A stretch of 64,000 nt of DNA, from the NCBI RefSeq assembly GCF_010730055.1, contig NZ_AP022575.1:248001-312000 (forward strand), given 5' to 3'. The position numbers and the translations under genes were made by a program. The stretch's first letter is position 1. Each line of letters begins with the position of its first letter. The notes under the pieces are model-generated. The model ran no database searches. It saw nothing but the letters and a program-made list of their open reading frames with translations, and was not told where the DNA came from. Origin of the DNA: Mycobacterium shinjukuense (GTDB taxonomy: Bacteria > Actinomycetota > Actinomycetes > Mycobacteriales > Mycobacteriaceae). Below, in pieces: positions 8,618 to 19,689 of this stretch.

Positions 8618-9550
8618 CTAGTTCGCGGTGGGGTAGCGCTGGTCGAGCGCCAGGTTGAGTTGCAGCACGTTGACGTACGCCTCGCCGAAGATGCCCAGGG
8701 CGCGGCCGGTTCGATAGTGCCGTACGAGTTCACGGATCCGATCCGGGGTGACATGGCGGGCCCTGGCCACCCGGGCGACTTGGATGTCGGCGTAGGCCAG
8801 CGAGATGGCCGGATCCAGGCCGCTGCCGCTGGCGGTGACCGCGTCGGCGGGAACCTGCGGATTGTCGGGGGCGGCACCGCGGATCGGCACGATCTGGCCG
8901 CTGGAGTAGTCCTGGCCGAACACCGCGCATTCGACCGGTACGCTCTCGTAGCGGTCCAGGAAGGGCCGGCGGGTGGTCGCGCACGGCTCGTTGACGCTGA
9001 CCACCCTGATCGGGTGGACGACGTTACCGCGCTGATCGCGGGGGCCGATCACCGACAGCACGGCCCCCACCCCGCCCGCGGTGCAAAACGGGCGTGATCC
9101 GTCCACACCCTCCAGCCTGGCGACCGCCGCGCTGCGCGCACACACCAGCGTGAGCAGGCTGGGCCGGAACCCGGCCTCGGCCGGGTTCGCGCCGGCGGCC
9201 AGCTTGGCCGGATCGGCCGGGGCGTCGACGATGCTTTCCGGCCCGAGGTTGCTGCCGCCGCTGGCCCTCGGGTCATAGCCGCTGCCCGCCGCCGATGGCC
9301 GGGGCTGGAAGTACTGCGGCAGCGGGTCGCCGGCCGCGTCGGTGAACAGCTGGCCGATCAACGCGCTGCCGACCGCCTTGCCGTTGGCCATGATGATCGA
9401 GCCATCCGCCTTGTCGCGCAGCCCGGGAATCCCGGGAATCAATGTGACCAGCCAAATCAGCAGCGGATAGCCGAAGCCGAGGATCACGGTGAACACCAGC
9501 AGCGCGCGCAGCGCGGCCCAGTGTTGGCGAACGATGTTGGCCATGTTCAT
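8618..9550 (-). CDS. kdpC: KdpC, potassium-transporting ATPase subunit C, long form
   Basis: 310 residues, far longer than the usual 190 or so. The N-terminus has one membrane helix (LLVFTVILGFGYPLLIWLV). The standard KdpC parts are present: GSALIGQLF, YFQPRPSAAGSGYDPRASGGSNLGP, and the C-terminal VTASGSGLDPAISLAYADIQ and GEAYVNVLQLNLAL. Between SNLGP and the VTASGSG motif sits an added block of roughly 110 residues with four cysteines. KdpC stabilises the KdpFABC complex and helps ATP binding by KdpB. The gene lies 2 bp after kdpB. Confidence 0.93.
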   Translation of the reverse strand: MNMANIVRQHWAALRALLVFTVILGFGYPLLIWLVTLIPGIPGLRDKADGSIIMANGKAVGSALIGQLFTDAAGDPLPQYFQPRPSAAGSGYDPRASGGSNLGPESIVDAPADPAKLAAGANPAEAGFRPSLLTLVCARSAAVARLEGVDGSRPFCTAGGVGAVLSVIGPRDQRGNVVHPIRVVSVNEPCATTRRPFLDRYESVPVECAVFGQDYSSGQIVPIRGAAPDNPQVPADAVTASGSGLDPAISLAYADIQVARVARARHVTPDRIRELVRHYRTGRALGIFGEAYVNVLQLNLALDQRYPTAN

Positions 9551-9552
9551 CT

Positions 9553-11685
<2,133 letters not shown>

Positions 11686-11689
11686 GGTT

Positions 11690-13360
11690 TCAGTGGATCC
11701 CTTCGGCGAGCGGCCCGAGCGCCAGCGCGGGCAGGAAGGTGAGGGCGACCAGAATCACCGTCACCCCCACCACCAGGCCGACGAACTGCGGCCGATGGGT
11801 GGGCAGGGTGCCGCTGGACTCGGGGGTGACGCCCTGACGAGCCAGCGAACCGGCCAGGGCAAGAACCAATATCATCGGCAGGAACCGCCCGACGAGCATC
11901 GCCAGACCCAACGCGGTGTTGTACCAGACGGTGTTGGCGGCCAGGCCGGCGAATGCGGAACCGTTGTTGTTGGCCGCCGAGGTGAAGGCGTAGAGCACCT
12001 CGGACAAGCCGTGCGGGCCGGTGTTGGTCATGGCGGCCCGCTCGCCGGGTAGGGCCATGGCGGTGGCGGTACCGAGCAACACAATGAGCGGGGTGACCAG
12101 GAAATAGCTTGCCGCCAGCTTCATCTCGCGCGGCGTGATCTTCTTGCCGAGATATTCCGGAGTCCGCCCGACCATGAGCCCGGCGACGAACACCGTGATG
12201 ACGGCCAGGATCAGGATGCCGTACAGACCCGAACCGACACCGCCGGGCGCGACCTCACCCAGTTGCATGTTGACCATCGCCACCATGCCGCCCAGGCTGG
12301 TGTAGGAGTCATGCATCGAGTCGACGGCGCCGGTGGACGTCAGCGTGGTCGCCGCGGCCCAGATCGCCGAGTCGGCCACCCCGAACCGCTGCTCCACCCC
12401 TTCGGTGGCCGCACCCACGGCGGTGGGAACGGTGCCGTGGTGCTGCACCTGGAACAGCATCATCGCGCCGACGCTGAGGGCCGCCATGACGGCGACGATC
12501 GCCGCGATCGCATAGCCCTGCCGCTTGCAGCCCACCATGCGGCCGAAGGTGCGGGGCAGCGAGCAACCGATGACCAGCAGCAGGAAGATTTCGACCCAGT
12601 TGGTCCAGGCGGTGGGGTTCTCGAACGGATGCGCGGAGTTGGCGTTGTAGAAGCCCCCGCCGTTGGTGCCGAGCTCCTTGATCGCCTCCTGGCTGGCGAC
12701 CGGACCGCCGGGAATGCTCTGCCGGGCACCGGCCAACGTGCTGACGACTTGGTCGTTGAGGTGGAAGTTCTGGATCGCGCCACCGAGGATCAGCGCGATC
12801 GCGCCCAGCACGGCGATCGGCAGCAGGATGCGCAGGGTGCCGCGGACCAGGTCCACCCAGAAGTTGCCGAGTTCGCCGGTGCGGCTGCGGGCAAACCCGC
12901 GGACCAGGGCAACGGCAACGGCCATGCCGACCGCGGCGGACACGAAGTTCTGCACCGCCAAACCCGCCATCTGCACCAGCTGACCCTGGGTCGATTCCCC
13001 GGAATAGGCCTGCCAGTTGGTGTTGGTGACGAAGCTGACCGCGGTGTTCCAGGCCAGCGCGGGCGTCATGACCGTCGCCGGGTCGTGCAGGTGCAGCGGC
13101 AGCTTGTCTTGGATCAGCTGCAGCACGAACAGGACGATGACGCTGACCGCCGAAAACGCCAGCACGCTGCGGGCATAGCTGGCCCAGGTCTGTTCGGACG
13201 CCGGGTTGGCGCCGATCAGGCGGTAGACGAACCGCTCTGCGCGCCAGTGTTTTTCGCAGCTGTAGACCCGGAACATGTAGTCGCCCAGCGGCACGTGGAC
13301 GGTCACCAGCGCCGCAGCCAACAGCGTCAGACACAGCAGACCCGCCGTGCTGTCGCTCAT
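11690..13360 (-). CDS. kdpA: KdpA, potassium channel-like subunit
   Basis: 556 residues with about ten membrane segments. KdpA is the SKT-type channel subunit that binds and passes potassium. Selectivity-filter loops are visible as VSFVTNTNWQAY, LGTNGGGFYNANSAHPFENP, SLGGMVAMVNMQLGEVAPGGVGSGLYG and YAFTSAANNNGSAFAGL. The ATG start overlaps the kdpF stop as ATGA (13357-13362 region), which couples translation. Length matches the family. Confidence 0.98.
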   Translation of the reverse strand: MSDSTAGLLCLTLLAAALVTVHVPLGDYMFRVYSCEKHWRAERFVYRLIGANPASEQTWASYARSVLAFSAVSVIVLFVLQLIQDKLPLHLHDPATVMTPALAWNTAVSFVTNTNWQAYSGESTQGQLVQMAGLAVQNFVSAAVGMAVAVALVRGFARSRTGELGNFWVDLVRGTLRILLPIAVLGAIALILGGAIQNFHLNDQVVSTLAGARQSIPGGPVASQEAIKELGTNGGGFYNANSAHPFENPTAWTNWVEIFLLLVIGCSLPRTFGRMVGCKRQGYAIAAIVAVMAALSVGAMMLFQVQHHGTVPTAVGAATEGVEQRFGVADSAIWAAATTLTSTGAVDSMHDSYTSLGGMVAMVNMQLGEVAPGGVGSGLYGILILAVITVFVAGLMVGRTPEYLGKKITPREMKLAASYFLVTPLIVLLGTATAMALPGERAAMTNTGPHGLSEVLYAFTSAANNNGSAFAGLAANTVWYNTALGLAMLVGRFLPMILVLALAGSLARQGVTPESSGTLPTHRPQFVGLVVGVTVILVALTFLPALALGPLAEGIH

Positions 13361-13449
13361 CAGAACTTTTCCGGATGCAGCAGGGCCGCGACCAGCAACA
13401 GCGCGATGAGGATGGCCAGCGTCAGACCGATCGCGTTGGCGGCACTCAT
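13360..13449 (-). CDS. kdpF: KdpF small membrane subunit
   Basis: 29 residues: MSAANAIGLTLAILIALLLV followed by AALLHPEKF. This single-helix peptide ending in a PEKF-type tail is the hallmark of KdpF, which stabilises the Kdp complex in the membrane. Its ATG overlaps the stop of another tiny membrane ORF upstream (ATGA at 13446-13449), and its stop overlaps the kdpA start. The open frame continues upstream to 13548, but the overlap and the family length fix the start here. Confidence 0.93.
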   Translation of the reverse strand: MSAANAIGLTLAILIALLLVAALLHPEKF

Positions 13450-13523
13450 AATCCCAACTTCAGCAAAGCGCCCAGCGTGGCAAAGATCGCCACCGTCAGC
13501 GCCAGGTAAACCACCACCGACAT
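13446..13523 (-). CDS. 25-residue membrane peptide heading the kdp operon
   Basis: Reading the minus strand from ATG 13523 gives a 25-residue peptide beginning MSVVVYLALTVAIFATLGA and ending LLKLGL. It is one hydrophobic helix with a short basic end. GGAG of the sequence ggagccggga precedes the ATG at suitable spacing. Its stop overlaps the kdpF start (ATGA), the same coupling seen for kdpF-kdpA and kdpD-kdpE. This supports real translation as the first cistron of the operon. A sixth pump-associated peptide or a leader is possible. I know of no established name. Confidence 0.65.
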   Translation of the reverse strand: MSVVVYLALTVAIFATLGALLKLGL

Positions 13524-13611
13524 TCCCGGCTCCGTTCACGCGCACCATCCAACCAGCCCTCCGTGGGAGCGCCAGAAAGAGGCTAAGCGTGGCCCAAACC
13601 CGACGCGAGCA

Positions 13612-13632
13612 CCCTTAACGGTTTTTTAACGC
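13612..13632 (-). promoter_or_regulatory. Direct-repeat operator candidate for the kdp operon
   Basis: In the 116 bp between the kdp leader peptide and trcS, TTAAC occurs at 13615-13619 and again at 13626-13630, an 11-bp period. On the minus strand this reads GTTAAAAAACCGTTAAGGG. Two half-sites 11 bp apart are typical for OmpR-family regulators such as KdpE. The site lies about 90 bp upstream of the first kdp start codon. Binding by KdpE, or by TrcR whose operon ends here, is inference. Confidence 0.4.
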
Positions 13633-13639
13633 CCGTGGG

Positions 13640-15154
13640 TTAGCCGGTACGCGCGTCCGGCGGGTCGATCATCGGCAGTCGGACGCGAAAAACCGTGCGG
13701 CCATCGCCGGACTCGGCGGCCACCGAGCCATGATGTGCCTTGACGATCGAGTTGACGATGGCCAGGCCCAATCCGTGGCCCGACCCGTTGGACCGGGACT
13801 TATCCGCCCGGACGAACCGCTCGAACAGATGGGGGAGCACGGCCGGGTCGATGTCGGGTCCGTCGTCGGTGACCGTCAATTCGGCGTATGCCCCGTCGGG
13901 GCCGAAGCGGTGGCAGGTGATCCCGGTGGTCACCGTGACGTCCGGCGGCGTATGCACGCAGGCGTTGGTGAGCAGGTTGCTGACCAGTTGGTGCAGCCGG
14001 GCGTGATCCCCGTTGACCCACACCGGCTCGTCGGGCAGCTCGTTGACCCACCGATGGGTCGGCGCCGCCACCGCCGCGTCGTTGACCGCATTGCTCACCA
14101 GGTCGGTCAGGTCGAGGTCTTCGGTCTGCAGATCCTCGCCTTCGCCCAGCCGCGAAAGCAGCAGCAGCTCGTCGACCAACGACGCCATCCGCCGTGCTTC
14201 GGACTCGATGCGGGCCAGCGCGTATTCGGTGGTCGGCGGCAGGTCCGAGCTGTCCTGCCGGGTCAGCTCGGCATAGCCCTGGATGGCCGCGAGCGGAGTT
14301 CGCAGCTCGTGGCTGGCGTCGGTGATGAATTGCCGCATCCGCAGGTCGGATTCGACGCGATGCGCCAGCGCGCTGTCCACGTTGTCGAGCAACCGATTCA
14401 GGGTGTGCCCGACGATGCCGACCTCGTTGCCCGGGTCGGTATCCTCGGGCCGGACGCGCACACCGATCTGGTGGTCGTCGCCGGCGAGCGGCATCGCGGC
14501 GACCTCGGCGGCGGTGGCGGCGACCCGACGCAGCGGGCGAAGGGCATAGCCCACCACCCACACCGTGAGCGCGGCCGTGATCACCAGCGCGGTCGCGACC
14601 AGCGCCGTGGTGGTGAGGTTTTTTCGGGCGATGATCGCCTCGGTGGCGCTGAGCGAAACCGCGACGACCAACCGGTCGGGCCCGACCATGCGGCTGTCGA
14701 CCTGGTAGGAACCCAAGCTGCCCAGCTTTTCGACGCGTGGGTGCCCGTCGGCCCAGCGTTGCGCCTCGATGGCGCGGATGACATCCGGCGGCGCGGGTCG
14801 TGGTTCGTCCTCGGAGAAGACCGCCGAGGCGATCACCACGCCGTCGCTCAGCACCGCGATCAGGTTTCCCGGCGTCTGCCCGGTGAACTCCAGCAGCGCT
14901 TGGGATATTGGTGGTGTGCCGGTGTGTGTCGAAGTATGTTCGCCGTTTTGGTATCTGGCGTATGCGTGACTGAACGCATGCATGGATTCGGCGACTTCCG
15001 CGTCGTTCATCGCGGTGACGTAGCCGCGCAGGCTCAGCACGGAGACCGCGCCGACGGCCACCAGCACCACGGTCACGACGGCCAATACGCCCAGCAGCAA
15101 TCGTTGGCGTAACGACCGGGGCAACCAGCGGGGACCAGTGCGGATCCCCGTCAC
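13640..15154 (-). CDS. trcS: TrcS sensor histidine kinase
   Basis: 504 residues from GTG 15154, 8 bp after the trcR stop; an upstream in-frame ATG at 15190 would overlap trcR and is the alternative. The layout is typical: membrane segment 1 (LLLGVLAVVTVVLVAVGAV), an extracytoplasmic sensor region, membrane segment 2 (TTALVATALVITAALTVWVVG), HAMP, H-box DASHELRTPLAAIQGYAELT, N-box LLTNACVHTP and G-boxes DDGPDIDP and GSGHGLGLAIV. It phosphorylates TrcR. Matches Rv1032c by content and position next to kdp. Confidence 0.9.
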   Translation of the reverse strand: MTGIRTGPRWLPRSLRQRLLLGVLAVVTVVLVAVGAVSVLSLRGYVTAMNDAEVAESMHAFSHAYARYQNGEHTSTHTGTPPISQALLEFTGQTPGNLIAVLSDGVVIASAVFSEDEPRPAPPDVIRAIEAQRWADGHPRVEKLGSLGSYQVDSRMVGPDRLVVAVSLSATEAIIARKNLTTTALVATALVITAALTVWVVGYALRPLRRVAATAAEVAAMPLAGDDHQIGVRVRPEDTDPGNEVGIVGHTLNRLLDNVDSALAHRVESDLRMRQFITDASHELRTPLAAIQGYAELTRQDSSDLPPTTEYALARIESEARRMASLVDELLLLSRLGEGEDLQTEDLDLTDLVSNAVNDAAVAAPTHRWVNELPDEPVWVNGDHARLHQLVSNLLTNACVHTPPDVTVTTGITCHRFGPDGAYAELTVTDDGPDIDPAVLPHLFERFVRADKSRSNGSGHGLGLAIVNSIVKAHHGSVAAESGDGRTVFRVRLPMIDPPDARTG

Positions 15155-15161
15155 GGCAGGC

Positions 15162-15947
15162 TCATTCCGGTGGTCGGAGCATGTATCCAATCCCGCGGAC
15201 GGTGTGGATCATCGGCTCCCTGTCAGCGTCGATTTTCTTCCTTAGGTAAGAAATGTACAGGTCGACGATGCTCGTGCGGCCGGCGAAGTCGTAGTTCCAT
15301 ACCCGGTCGAGGATTTCGGTGCGGCTCAGCGCGCGGCGCGGATTGCGCATGAGGAAGCGAAGCAGTTCGAACTCGGTGGCCGACAGCGATATCGGTGTGC
15401 CGCCGCGGGAGACTTCGCGGCTGGCCGCGTCGAGCTTGAGGTCGCCGACTTTGAGGGACTCGTCGGCGGGCGGGGCCAGATGGCTGGAGCGGCGCAGCAA
15501 CCCCCGCAGCCGGGCGACCAGCTCCTCCAGGCTGAACGGTTTGGTCATGTAGTCGTCGGCGCCCGCGGTCAGACCGGTGACCCGGTCCATCACCGAATCA
15601 CGGGCGGTGAGGAACAGCGTGGGCGTGTAGGAGTCGGATTCCCGCACCCGCCGCAGGATCTGCAGCCCGTCCACGTCGGGCAGCATGATGTCCAGGACCA
15701 GCACGTCGGGGCCGATCTTGTCGAACTTGGCGATGGCCTCCCGCCCGTTGTGGGCGATTTCGACGTCCCAGCCCTCGTAGTGCAGCGCCATCTTGACCAG
15801 ATTGGTCAGCGCGGGTTCGTCGTCGACCAGCAACACCCGGATCGGTGAGCCATCGGCGCGATTGATTCGGGGCAACTGCCCCAGGATGGCTTGGCGCGGG
15901 CGTTGACTGCGCGCGTGTCCCGAGGCGAATCCCGACACAGCGCCCAT
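15162..15947 (-). CDS. trcR: TrcR response regulator
   Basis: 261 residues, OmpR family. Receiver: VLLVDDEPAL, phosphoacceptor in VLVLDIMLPDVDG, and DDYMTKPFSLEEL. DNA-binding domain: ISLSATEFELLRFLMRNP, the loop ILDRVWNYDFAGRTSIVDLY and SYLRKKIDADREPMIHTVRG. TrcR of M. tuberculosis is known to autoregulate by binding AT-rich DNA at its own promoter and to repress Rv1057. An Rv1057-like gene is present at 41697 in this window. It is followed closely by trcS. Confidence 0.92.
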   Translation of the reverse strand: MGAVSGFASGHARSQRPRQAILGQLPRINRADGSPIRVLLVDDEPALTNLVKMALHYEGWDVEIAHNGREAIAKFDKIGPDVLVLDIMLPDVDGLQILRRVRESDSYTPTLFLTARDSVMDRVTGLTAGADDYMTKPFSLEELVARLRGLLRRSSHLAPPADESLKVGDLKLDAASREVSRGGTPISLSATEFELLRFLMRNPRRALSRTEILDRVWNYDFAGRTSIVDLYISYLRKKIDADREPMIHTVRGIGYMLRPPE

Positions 15948-16364
15948 ATTTCTACATTGTTTTCAAGCACACATGTAGTTGTCACGGTGCTCATAGAGTT
16001 CTCACATGTGACGGTGGTCGGCCAGCTCGCGTCCGACGCCGACCAGGCGGCTGAGATGCGTCCGGCGGCCACGCAATTTCGCTGTGACGCACCGCTGTTG
16101 GGGCAACGGGCGGAGAGCGTGGCGAGCTGGTTGTGCAGGCGGCGGGCTGGAGGAAAGCCAGCGCGTGCGCGCCGTGGCGTTGGAGCGGAGAGTGCGGTCG
16201 CCGCTGGCTTCAGCGGGTGGGCAGCTCGTCGTACCCGTCGCGAATGCCGACCTGGTACTCGGGGTGGTGGGCTGGGGAGCCGAGGACGTATCTTTGTCCT
16301 GTCTCCGTAACGTTGCTGGGCAGCACTAGTTTGTCGATGTTTCCCGTGAGCGCAAGGAGCCGCG
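15948..16364. other. Divergent intergenic region between trcR and the kinase gene
   Basis: 417 bp with no convincing gene. The trcR-proximal 60 bp are AT-richer than the surroundings (ATTTCTACATTGTTTTCAAG) and hold a perfect 10-bp palindrome TCACATGTGA at 16002-16011 plus a related ACACATGTAG at 15969-15978. These fit a regulator site for the trcR promoter, where TrcR is known to bind AT-rich DNA. The rest is GC-rich and unremarkable up to the ribosome site of the kinase gene. Confidence 0.4.
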
Positions 16365-19300
16365 GTGGGCGAGGATACGGTGGTTACGCAAACGGGCGCG
16401 GGTGATCCAATCGCCGCGGAGTTGAGTGTGGCCGGATTTGCGGACGCTGAGGCCATCGGTCGGGGCGGGTTCGGCGTGGTGTACCGCTGTCGGCAGGTGC
16501 CGCTGCAACGGTTGGTGGCGGTCAAGGTACTCAAGGACCTCGATGGGAATCGGGCCCGGTTCGTGCGTGAACAGCAGGCAATGGCCCGGTTGACGGGTCA
16601 TCCGAACATTGTGCCGGTGTTGCAGGTCGGGGAGACCGCGTCGGGTCATCCGTTTTTGGTGATGCCCTTTTGCGGGCTGGGCTGCATTCAGCAGCGGATC
16701 CGCCGGCTGGGCGTGTTGGAGGCCGCGGAAGCGTTGCGGCTGGGGGTGAAGATGGCCGGGGCGTTGGCATCGGCGCATCATTTCGAGATCTTGCACCGTG
16801 ATGTCAAGCCGGCCAACATCTTGCTCAGTGATTTTGGCGAGCCGGCGCTGGGTGACTTCGGCATCGCGCATATGACCGGGGCCTACCGCACGGCCACCGG
16901 GGTGCTGACGGGTTCGCCGGCGTTTCTTGCCCCGGAATTGCTGGCGGGTGACCCGCCAAGTATGGCTTCGGACGTGTATGGGCTGGGCATGACCCTGTTC
17001 GCCGCGCTGACCGGTCATGCGGCCTTTGAGCGGCGCAACGATGAGCAGGTCGTGGCGCAGTTGTTGCGCATCGCCACCGACCGGCTACCCGATCTGCGGG
17101 AGCACGGCATCCCCGAGGGGGTGGCCGGGGTTGTCGACAGCGCCACCGCCCACGACCCGGCCGATCGGCCCTCGGCGCTAGAGCTTGGTGAACTGATCCG
17201 ACAGGTGCAGTCGCATCTGGGTCTGCCGGTCGATGAGATGGCATTGCAGCACGACCGGGCATCCGATCGGCGCCCCAAGTGCACGGTGACGTCGGCGTCG
17301 GTGAGCAGTGGCGGGGGCAGGCTGCCGTCGAAGGTGGCCAGTTTCGTGGGCCGTGACGCCGAGGCGACCCACCTGCAAGAGTTGTTCTGGTCGTCGCGTC
17401 TGGTCACGCTGACCGGCGTTGGCGGGGTCGGCAAGACCACCCTGGCCGCCCACAGCGCCGCCAAACTGCACCAGCAATTCACCGATGGCGTGTGGTGGGT
17501 GGGGTTGTCCGAGCTGAGCGAGGGCACCCTGCTGACCGAGGTGGTGGCCGCGGCGTTGGGGGTGCGTGAACAGCTGGGCCGCGCACCGATCGAGGCACTG
17601 GTCGACTTCCTCGCCCAACGTCAGGCGCTGGTGGTCCTCGACGACTGTGAACACCTGATCGCCGACGTGGCAAGCCTCGCCGAGGCACTGCTGCGGGATT
17701 GCCCACAGCTGCGGATTCTGGCCACCAGCCGCGAGGTCCTCGACATCGAGGGGGAGGCGGTGCTGCGGCTCGATCCGTTGTCCTGTCCGGCCGTCGATGA
17801 CGATCCCCCGTTGCGCACGCTGGCCGGCTACGAGTCCGTCCAGTTGTTCGTGCAGCGGGCTCGCGCCGTGGCGCCCGGATTTGAGCTCGACGATCACAAC
17901 GCCACCTCGATCGCGCGTATCTGTGCGCGTCTGGAGGGGTTGCCACTGGCCATCGAGCTGGCCGCTGCCCGCATGCGCGCGATGTCGGCCAAGCAGATCG
18001 CCGAGGAGCTCTCCGACCGCTACACGCTGCTCACCCACGGCCACCGCGGCGCCCGCACCCGCCAACAAAGCCTGGCCGCGTGCGTGAACTGGAGCTATGA
18101 GCTGTGCACCCCGTCCGAACAACGGCTTTGGTGCCGGCTGTCGGTGCTCGGCGAAAGCTTCGACCTGCCCACCGCCCGCGGCATCTGCGGCGAGGACATG
18201 CCCGCCGGTGAATTCCTGGACCTGCTGTGCGCACTGGTCGACAAGTCGATCCTGATCCGCACCGAACACCATGGCGTGGCGTGCTTTCGGCTGTTAGAGA
18301 TACTGCGCGACTACGGAAAGGCCCGCGCCACCGAGGCCGAGCGCATTCGATTGAGTCGACGCCACGCCCAGTGGTATCACCAGCTGCTCGCCGAGGCCGA
18401 GGCGCAATGGTTTGGCCCCCAACAACTCCAGTGGATTCTGCGTCTCACACGTGAAATGCCCAACATCCGGGAGGCGCTGCAATTCAGCCTGACCGACTGC
18501 CCGGCGATGGCCGCCGACATGACCACCGCCCTGCGCCGGTTCTGGATTCACCATGCCACGCTCAGCGAAGGCTCCCAATGGGCAAGCCGTGCGCTGGCCG
18601 CCATCCCAGCTGAACCGAGCTTGCAGCGCATCCGGCCACTGTTCACCGCGGCCTACCTCACCCTCCGACACGGCGACCTGGTGACGGGCGCGGGCTGGCT
18701 CGCCGAGGTGCGTCAGCTTCTTGAGGTAGTCGACGACCCCGTCACCCGCGGTGGGATCAACTTCACCGACGGCTACGCCGCGTTGCTCACCGGCGACATG
18801 GACCATGCGCGTGAGGGCCTGCAGCGGGCAATGGCCGCAACCGATGACTTTGAAGTGCAGGCGTATGCGATGGCGGCCATGAGCTGGGTCGAGTTGATTT
18901 CAGGAGACGCCCACGCTGCGTTGGGTTGGTCTGACAAATGTCTGGCTCTGGCCGAATCCCGCGGCGGCTTGGCGATCCGGGGTGTAGCGGTGGGGTCGGT
19001 CGGCGTTGCGCAATGGCAGCTGGGTCACCTGCGGCGCGCCGAACGTGCGCTCCAGCAGAGCGTGCAATTTGCCCTGGAAACCGATGACAGATGTGCCCTG
19101 GCAAATGGGCTGGAAGTCTTGGCATGGATCACTGAATCCCGCCAGCGGCCGCGACAAGCCGCGGTCCTGATGGCAGCGGCCGCCGAAATGAGTCGCGCCA
19201 GCGGAGCCCCGCTCTCGTGTTCCTGCTTCGGAGGGTTCCATGCCGAATGCGAACGTCGGGTGCGCGAGCAGCTCGGTGAAGCAGAGTTTCAGGCGGCCTG

Positions 19301-19430
19301 GAACGACGGCACCGCTCTGAACATCACTGACGTCGCTCAGGCGATCCCGCAGGCTTGCGCCAGCGAGCGTTGGTCGCTAGAGCATCGCGAACCTTGGTCG
19401 CTGGAGCTAGAACTTCGGCAGTGGTCGTGA
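16365..19430 (+). CDS. PknK-like Ser/Thr kinase fused to STAND ATPase
   Basis: 1021 residues from GTG 16365 with AAGGAG at 16354-16359. Residues 30-290 are a Hanks-type kinase: GRGGFG loop (32-37), Lys54 in VAVKVL, HRDVKPAN (144-151), DFG (164-166) and SPAFLAPE. Residues 325-620 are an NB-ARC/STAND ATPase with P-loop GVGGVGKTT (351-359), VVLDDCEHL and LPLAIELAAAR. TPR-like helices fill the C-terminus. This is the PknK plan, but no LuxR-type HTH is visible at the end. It probably couples phosphorylation to a nucleotide switch. The neighbouring FHA-cyclase may be a partner. Confidence 0.88.
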   Translation: MGEDTVVTQTGAGDPIAAELSVAGFADAEAIGRGGFGVVYRCRQVPLQRLVAVKVLKDLDGNRARFVREQQAMARLTGHPNIVPVLQVGETASGHPFLVMPFCGLGCIQQRIRRLGVLEAAEALRLGVKMAGALASAHHFEILHRDVKPANILLSDFGEPALGDFGIAHMTGAYRTATGVLTGSPAFLAPELLAGDPPSMASDVYGLGMTLFAALTGHAAFERRNDEQVVAQLLRIATDRLPDLREHGIPEGVAGVVDSATAHDPADRPSALELGELIRQVQSHLGLPVDEMALQHDRASDRRPKCTVTSASVSSGGGRLPSKVASFVGRDAEATHLQELFWSSRLVTLTGVGGVGKTTLAAHSAAKLHQQFTDGVWWVGLSELSEGTLLTEVVAAALGVREQLGRAPIEALVDFLAQRQALVVLDDCEHLIADVASLAEALLRDCPQLRILATSREVLDIEGEAVLRLDPLSCPAVDDDPPLRTLAGYESVQLFVQRARAVAPGFELDDHNATSIARICARLEGLPLAIELAAARMRAMSAKQIAEELSDRYTLLTHGHRGARTRQQSLAACVNWSYELCTPSEQRLWCRLSVLGESFDLPTARGICGEDMPAGEFLDLLCALVDKSILIRTEHHGVACFRLLEILRDYGKARATEAERIRLSRRHAQWYHQLLAEAEAQWFGPQQLQWILRLTREMPNIREALQFSLTDCPAMAADMTTALRRFWIHHATLSEGSQWASRALAAIPAEPSLQRIRPLFTAAYLTLRHGDLVTGAGWLAEVRQLLEVVDDPVTRGGINFTDGYAALLTGDMDHAREGLQRAMAATDDFEVQAYAMAAMSWVELISGDAHAALGWSDKCLALAESRGGLAIRGVAVGSVGVAQWQLGHLRRAERALQQSVQFALETDDRCALANGLEVLAWITESRQRPRQAAVLMAAAAEMSRASGAPLSCSCFGGFHAECERRVREQLGEAEFQAAWNDGTALNITDVAQAIPQACASERWSLEHREPWSLELELRQWS

Positions 19431-19689
19431 GTTTTTTGGCTGCTGTGGGCGGTAGGCCGGCGGGGTCGATGTTAGCCATGTGAATATCGATGCGGTGTAA
19501 TGCCTTTCGCGCAGAACTTGGACGGTGACGCGGTCGGATGGGCGCTGCCCGGGCGGCGCGGGTGGTGATTGGGACCGGCCAGCCCACCGGATCGCCGGGA
19601 TTTTGACCGCCTATCATCATCGAGACGGAAGAGCGATCCGCCAGCCCGCTTGTGGAGATGAAGGCCTGTATCGCTGCGAGGAGGCCAGT

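Noticed and set aside
15948..16364. Small frames between trcR and the kinase gene
   Set aside because: Several overlapping frames with basic, Trp/Arg-rich sequence, no ribosome site and no family pattern.
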